Origin: an uncultured Clostridia bacterium
Lineage (GTDB): Bacteria > Bacillota > Clostridia > UBA1381
Direction: 5' to 3'
NCBI GenBank assembly: GCA_947631085.1
Contig: CANRJY010000004.1
Span: 62,001 to 126,000 of the forward strand
Length of the DNA: 64,000 bases
Below the pieces are notes generated by a model, which was not told the origin of the DNA, made no database searches, and saw nothing but the letters and a program-made list of their open reading frames with translations. Below are positions 60,648 to 64,000 of the stretch, one piece after another; the stretch's first letter is position 1, and every line of letters begins with the position of its first letter. Position numbers and translations under genes: made by a program.

Positions 60648-60980
60648 TTATTCCCTGTTTGAGCGCGGAGAAACCTGCTGTGCCTGAGGCGTCGCGGCAG
60701 GCTCGGGCGTGATCATCGGACGCGCGGCAAGCTCCGCCTGAAGCGCGTCGATTGTCGCTTGCTTTTCGTCGAGCTGCACATTTAAGTCGTCTATAAGCTG
60801 CTTAAGCTGCACGTTTTCCTGCACCGCTGCGGATATAGTTTCGCGCTCGCCGTCCATACCGCCGGCTATGATCCCGATTACCGCCACGGCGACGATCAGA
60901 GCCGCAGCGATACATAACACGACTATCAGAGCCTTTTTCTTTCCCTTTTTATTTATTTCTTTATATAAGGTGTTTGCCAT
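60648..60980 (-). CDS. Membrane-anchored coiled-coil protein, unknown function
   Basis: 110 residues. A Lys-rich N-terminus (NKKGKKKALIVVLCIAAALI) leads into one membrane helix, then a heptad-like coiled coil (VQENVQLKQLIDDLNVQLDE, then KQATIDALQAELAA) and a Pro/Gln-rich tail. The topology is a small protein with a parallel coiled coil outside or inside the membrane. Rough resemblance to FtsL/FtsB-like division proteins is only in shape. It follows addA by 26 bp on the same strand. Confidence 0.7.
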   Translation of the reverse strand: MANTLYKEINKKGKKKALIVVLCIAAALIVAVAVIGIIAGGMDGERETISAAVQENVQLKQLIDDLNVQLDEKQATIDALQAELAARPMITPEPAATPQAQQVSPRSNRE

Positions 60981-61006
60981 GTCCGTTTATTCCTTTCAAA
61001 TTCATG

Positions 61007-64000
61007 CTAATCTAATTCTACCACACTTTTAACGGAAAATAAATATAAATATTTCTTTTTTACGGATTTTTTTGTGATTTTTTCAATCGCGTCCGCGTAA
61101 AGCTGCAGCTGTATTCGATATTTTTCCGCAATTTTGTGCGCCGTTTCGGCTGTGCAGCGGTCTGTTTTATAGTCCACAAGCACAACTTCTCCGTCCTCCT
61201 CGAACCAGCAGTCTATTATACCCTGCAAAATGACGGTCTCGCCGGAATATTCGCCGCCGAGCTTTGCGTCATAGACGTTTGCCGGAATTTCTATTTGAAA
61301 GCTGCTTTCGCGGTAAAGTCTATCCGCCGCGAGCATTCGCCGCCCCAAATCGGACTCGAACAGCTCCGCGATCTGTTCTTCCATTTTCGGAACGAACTCG
61401 GCGCGTTCACCGGCTGCGGTTTTTTCCGCGCTGTCGGAGCCGTACACGCCGCTGACCGTTTCCGCGTCGAGCCGTCCTTCGCGTATAAGGCGCTCGGTTT
61501 CCTCGCGAACGGCGGCGGGTATATCGTCGGCTTCCCGTATTTTTCCCAAATCAATATCAGCCATTACGCCGTGATACATCGTGCCTATTTCGCTCGCCGC
61601 GATTTTATCCTCCATAAATTTAGGCTTCTTAGCCATATACGAATAATCAAACTCGCTGCGGCGCGCCTCGAACAGCTCCTCGCCGCCGATATATTCCGCC
61701 ATCTGCTTTATCGCCGACACAGAGGTCTTCGACGGCACGCTTCCGCTTTCGGGGTACATATACTTAAAATCAAGCATTCTGCCGACTGCTTCCGTAAGCT
61801 CCGCGCTCGGCTCGCTGTATTTGATCTCATTCGCGGTTCCCGCCTCGGTTTCGTCGGAAACGGAATCAGTTGTCACCAGTTTCCATGTATTCGGATGTCT
61901 CATGGCGGCGGGGACTATCCAATCGGCGAAGCAGCGCGCCTCCGCCGCGTCGTCCGGATCCATAACGCCGTATATATCGGTCATATTTTTCCATCTCGCG
62001 ATCTGCTCATCACGCTTTTCCTCACTTGTGTAACGGAACGCGGATGTCACGATGAGCTTTTCCCGAGCGCGCGTAAGAGCAACATAGAGTATTCGCATTG
62101 TCTCGGAAATCTCCTCGTCTCGGCGGGCGCTTCGCACGATGCTTTTCATAACGGTGTCGCGGTAAAAGCTTTTTTCGGCGTTTACATACGACATTCCGAA
62201 GCCCAGCTCCTTATGCAGCAGTATTCGCGGTTCACGCCGCTCGACGTTTATCCGCTTGCCGGCTCCCGCCAAAAAAACAATCGGAAATTCCAGCCCCTTA
62301 CTTTTGTGTATCGTCATGATCCGCACCACATCATGGCTTTCGCCGATAAGCTTCGCGCCGCTTATATCCGCGCTGCGGCTTTGCAGACGTTCGATGTATT
62401 TTGTAAAATTAAAAAGTCCTCTGAAGCCTGCCGCCTCATACTGCCGCGCGCGCTCGTACAGCAGCTTCAGGTTCGCCTGTGCCTCAAATCCGCCCTCGAG
62501 CGCGCCCATGAAGTCGTAAATTCCGGTTTCCTCATAGAGCGTCCATATAAGATTCGCCGCGGATTTGCGCTTTGTGTAACCGCGCCAGCGTTCGAGATTT
62601 TTGATAAGCAACGAGCATTTCGCGCGTATTCCCTCATCGGCGCCGTTTTCGGAATACGCCTTTACCGCGTCGTAAACGGAACGTCTGTCTCGCGAATGTA
62701 TCCTCACGAGCGCAAGCTCGTTATCGGTAAACCCACCGATCGGGGAGCGCATGACCGCCGCAAGAGGTATGTCCTGAAGATGGTTTATTATAACGGAGAT
62801 AAGCGAGAGCATAAGCACTATTTCGCGCTTTTCAAAGTAGTCCTCCACCTCGACAAACGCCGGTATGCCTTTATCGGAGAGCGCGCGCAGATATGTGTCC
62901 GCGCTGCCGCGCACCGCTCTTGAAAGAATGGTTATATCCTTGTAGCTTGCGTTTCTGTACCGTCCAAGCTCCTTGTCGAAAATCTTATATCCGCCGTTTA
63001 TCAGCTCGTTTATGCGGTCCGCGATATAGCGCGCCTCGATGTAATCGCGGTTGCCGCCCTCGCCGTCCGCGCTGAGCATTATGCAGTGCATTTCCGTCGC
63101 GTGGTCCGTATCCTCCGCGCCCTCCGGATAACACTCCCGCTCCTTGTCCCGCACAATCAGCTCATCGCCCTCGTAAACAACATCGCCTATGCGGTCGGAC
63201 ATAACGCTTGAAAAAAGATCGTTCACGCTTTCGAGTATCTCCGTACGGCTTCTGAAATTCTGCGATAAAACTATCCTTCTGCCGCCATCGCCGTTCGCAT
63301 ACGCGCGGCTTTTGCGCTTGAAAATATCCGGATCGCCGCCGCGAAACGCGTAAATGCTCTGCTTCAAATCGCCGACCATGAAAATATTCTTCTTATCTCT
63401 CGAAATACTCTCAAAAATCGCGTCCTGCAGACCGTTTGTGTCCTGATACTCGTCTATTAAAATCTCGTCGTATTTATTTATATACTCGTTTCTGATGCTT
63501 TCGTTTTCCGAAAACAGCCTGTATGTCAGATGCTCGATATCGGAAAACTCCTTTACGCCGCGCGCGTCCTTTTTCGCCGCGAAACGCGCGTTAAATTCCC
63601 TGACAAGCCATATTATATCATCGAGCGTCTTTTTCATTGACGCCCCGTCGAGACTCTCGTCGAAATCCGCCGCGTTTTTATCCACAACGCACGCCGCGCG
63701 GAACTGCTTTTTCAGCTCGTTGCGTTTTGTCAATATATAATCCCATTCCTCGTCGGACGCGAGCTTTGTTTTCGACTTGTTCCTGCGCGTGAGATTGTCC
63801 ATGCCGCCCGTCGGACGAATATATTTTTCGTAAAACTCGCACGCCTCCGAGCGGTCTTTGACCGCCTCAAGAGTTTTCGCGGCATCGCAGCACAGTTTTA
63901 TTCCCGTCCACAGCTCCGCCCAATAGCGCGCCGCGTTTTCGTCGCTTTTGAGAATATCGTCTATGTCCTCGTAAGCGGGCATTTTTCCGGAGCATATTTT
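61007..64000 (-). CDS. addA: ATP-dependent helicase/nuclease subunit A (5' end outside window)
   Basis: UvrD-like helicase and nuclease of the AddAB complex, which processes double-strand breaks for RecA. 997 visible residues and the frame is open past the right edge, so the Walker A motif is missing from view. Visible helicase motifs: EYQDTNGLQDAIF (motif II), VGDLKQSIYAFRGGDP (motif III), LSQNFRSRTEIL (motif IV), VRIMTIHKSKGLEFPIVFL (motif V) and LYVALTRAREKL (motif VI). The C-terminal RecB-type nuclease has VVLVDYKTDR and YRIQLQLYADAIE. addB should lie upstream, outside the window. Confidence 0.96.
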   Translation of the reverse strand, partial: KICSGKMPAYEDIDDILKSDENAARYWAELWTGIKLCCDAAKTLEAVKDRSEACEFYEKYIRPTGGMDNLTRRNKSKTKLASDEEWDYILTKRNELKKQFRAACVVDKNAADFDESLDGASMKKTLDDIIWLVREFNARFAAKKDARGVKEFSDIEHLTYRLFSENESIRNEYINKYDEILIDEYQDTNGLQDAIFESISRDKKNIFMVGDLKQSIYAFRGGDPDIFKRKSRAYANGDGGRRIVLSQNFRSRTEILESVNDLFSSVMSDRIGDVVYEGDELIVRDKERECYPEGAEDTDHATEMHCIMLSADGEGGNRDYIEARYIADRINELINGGYKIFDKELGRYRNASYKDITILSRAVRGSADTYLRALSDKGIPAFVEVEDYFEKREIVLMLSLISVIINHLQDIPLAAVMRSPIGGFTDNELALVRIHSRDRRSVYDAVKAYSENGADEGIRAKCSLLIKNLERWRGYTKRKSAANLIWTLYEETGIYDFMGALEGGFEAQANLKLLYERARQYEAAGFRGLFNFTKYIERLQSRSADISGAKLIGESHDVVRIMTIHKSKGLEFPIVFLAGAGKRINVERREPRILLHKELGFGMSYVNAEKSFYRDTVMKSIVRSARRDEEISETMRILYVALTRAREKLIVTSAFRYTSEEKRDEQIARWKNMTDIYGVMDPDDAAEARCFADWIVPAAMRHPNTWKLVTTDSVSDETEAGTANEIKYSEPSAELTEAVGRMLDFKYMYPESGSVPSKTSVSAIKQMAEYIGGEELFEARRSEFDYSYMAKKPKFMEDKIAASEIGTMYHGVMADIDLGKIREADDIPAAVREETERLIREGRLDAETVSGVYGSDSAEKTAAGERAEFVPKMEEQIAELFESDLGRRMLAADRLYRESSFQIEIPANVYDAKLGGEYSGETVILQGIIDCWFEEDGEVVLVDYKTDRCTAETAHKIAEKYRIQLQLYADAIEKITKKSVKKKYLYLFSVKSVVELD

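Noticed and set aside
61136-62923. 595-residue frame on the plus strand
   Set aside because: It lies wholly antisense to addA, whose helicase motifs are unmistakable; the long open frame reflects high GC at third positions.

Overview
The window looks like a chromosomal segment of a spore-forming member of the Clostridia, most likely an anaerobe. The evidence is spoIIE and a YlmC/YmxH-type gene, a homodimeric glycyl-tRNA synthetase, a flavodiiron-rubredoxin protein, AddA, two radical SAM enzymes, and a surface-protein gene next to a class B sortase. A second secreted protein carries S-layer-homology-like repeats. Genus cannot be decided from the sequence alone. Both window edges cut genes: an NlpC/P60 hydrolase on the left and addA on the right.

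Layout. 1-6 kb: NlpC/P60 protein, glyS, mscL, a tRNA-Ser/tRNA-Pro pair, a B12-radical SAM protein and the RNase P RNA gene rnpB, whose P12 arm is tandemly duplicated. 6-14 kb: coaBC, a three-gene ABC importer behind an attenuator-like leader, a CAP-domain protein, a very short HU-like gene missed by length filters, and typA. 14-24 kb: an IS3-family remnant, a MATE pump, an ABC exporter, a small ribbon-helix-helix protein, a stunted lipoprotein, a radical SAM protein, a DUF1540 protein, spoIIE with Spo0A-box-like sites, a YfcE-type phosphoesterase, ldh and a MITE. 24-36 kb: a membrane protein, AEC transporter, hpt, a secreted protein, a heparinase-like/GH3 pair, a nucleoid-associated protein, nitroreductase, Orn/Lys/Arg decarboxylase and recD2. 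36-48 kb: a HAD phosphatase, a PadR-PspC envelope operon, an RpiB-like isomerase, a flavodiiron fusion protein, pdxY, a par-like type I toxin-antitoxin locus, a second MATE pump, an SLH protein and nfo with a second MITE. 48-64 kb: class B sortase and its 2138-residue surface protein, a ThyX-like gene with folA, mnmE, a PHP phosphatase, nrdR, a ylmC-type gene and addA.

The strongest unusual system is at 43.53-43.81 kb. A 30-codon hydrophobic peptide has a consensus promoter and a Shine-Dalgarno site inside a 5' stem. A convergent consensus promoter drives a short RNA through a shared bidirectional terminator. That RNA contains the complement of a 32-nt direct repeat of the toxin start region. 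This is the layout of the Fst/RNAII par locus. Other notable items are a 109-bp repeat embedded in the -10 region of three promoters (coaBC, the RpiB-like gene, the ThyX-like gene), the rnpB arm duplication, and a surface adhesin whose VWA domain is split by a LamG-like insert.
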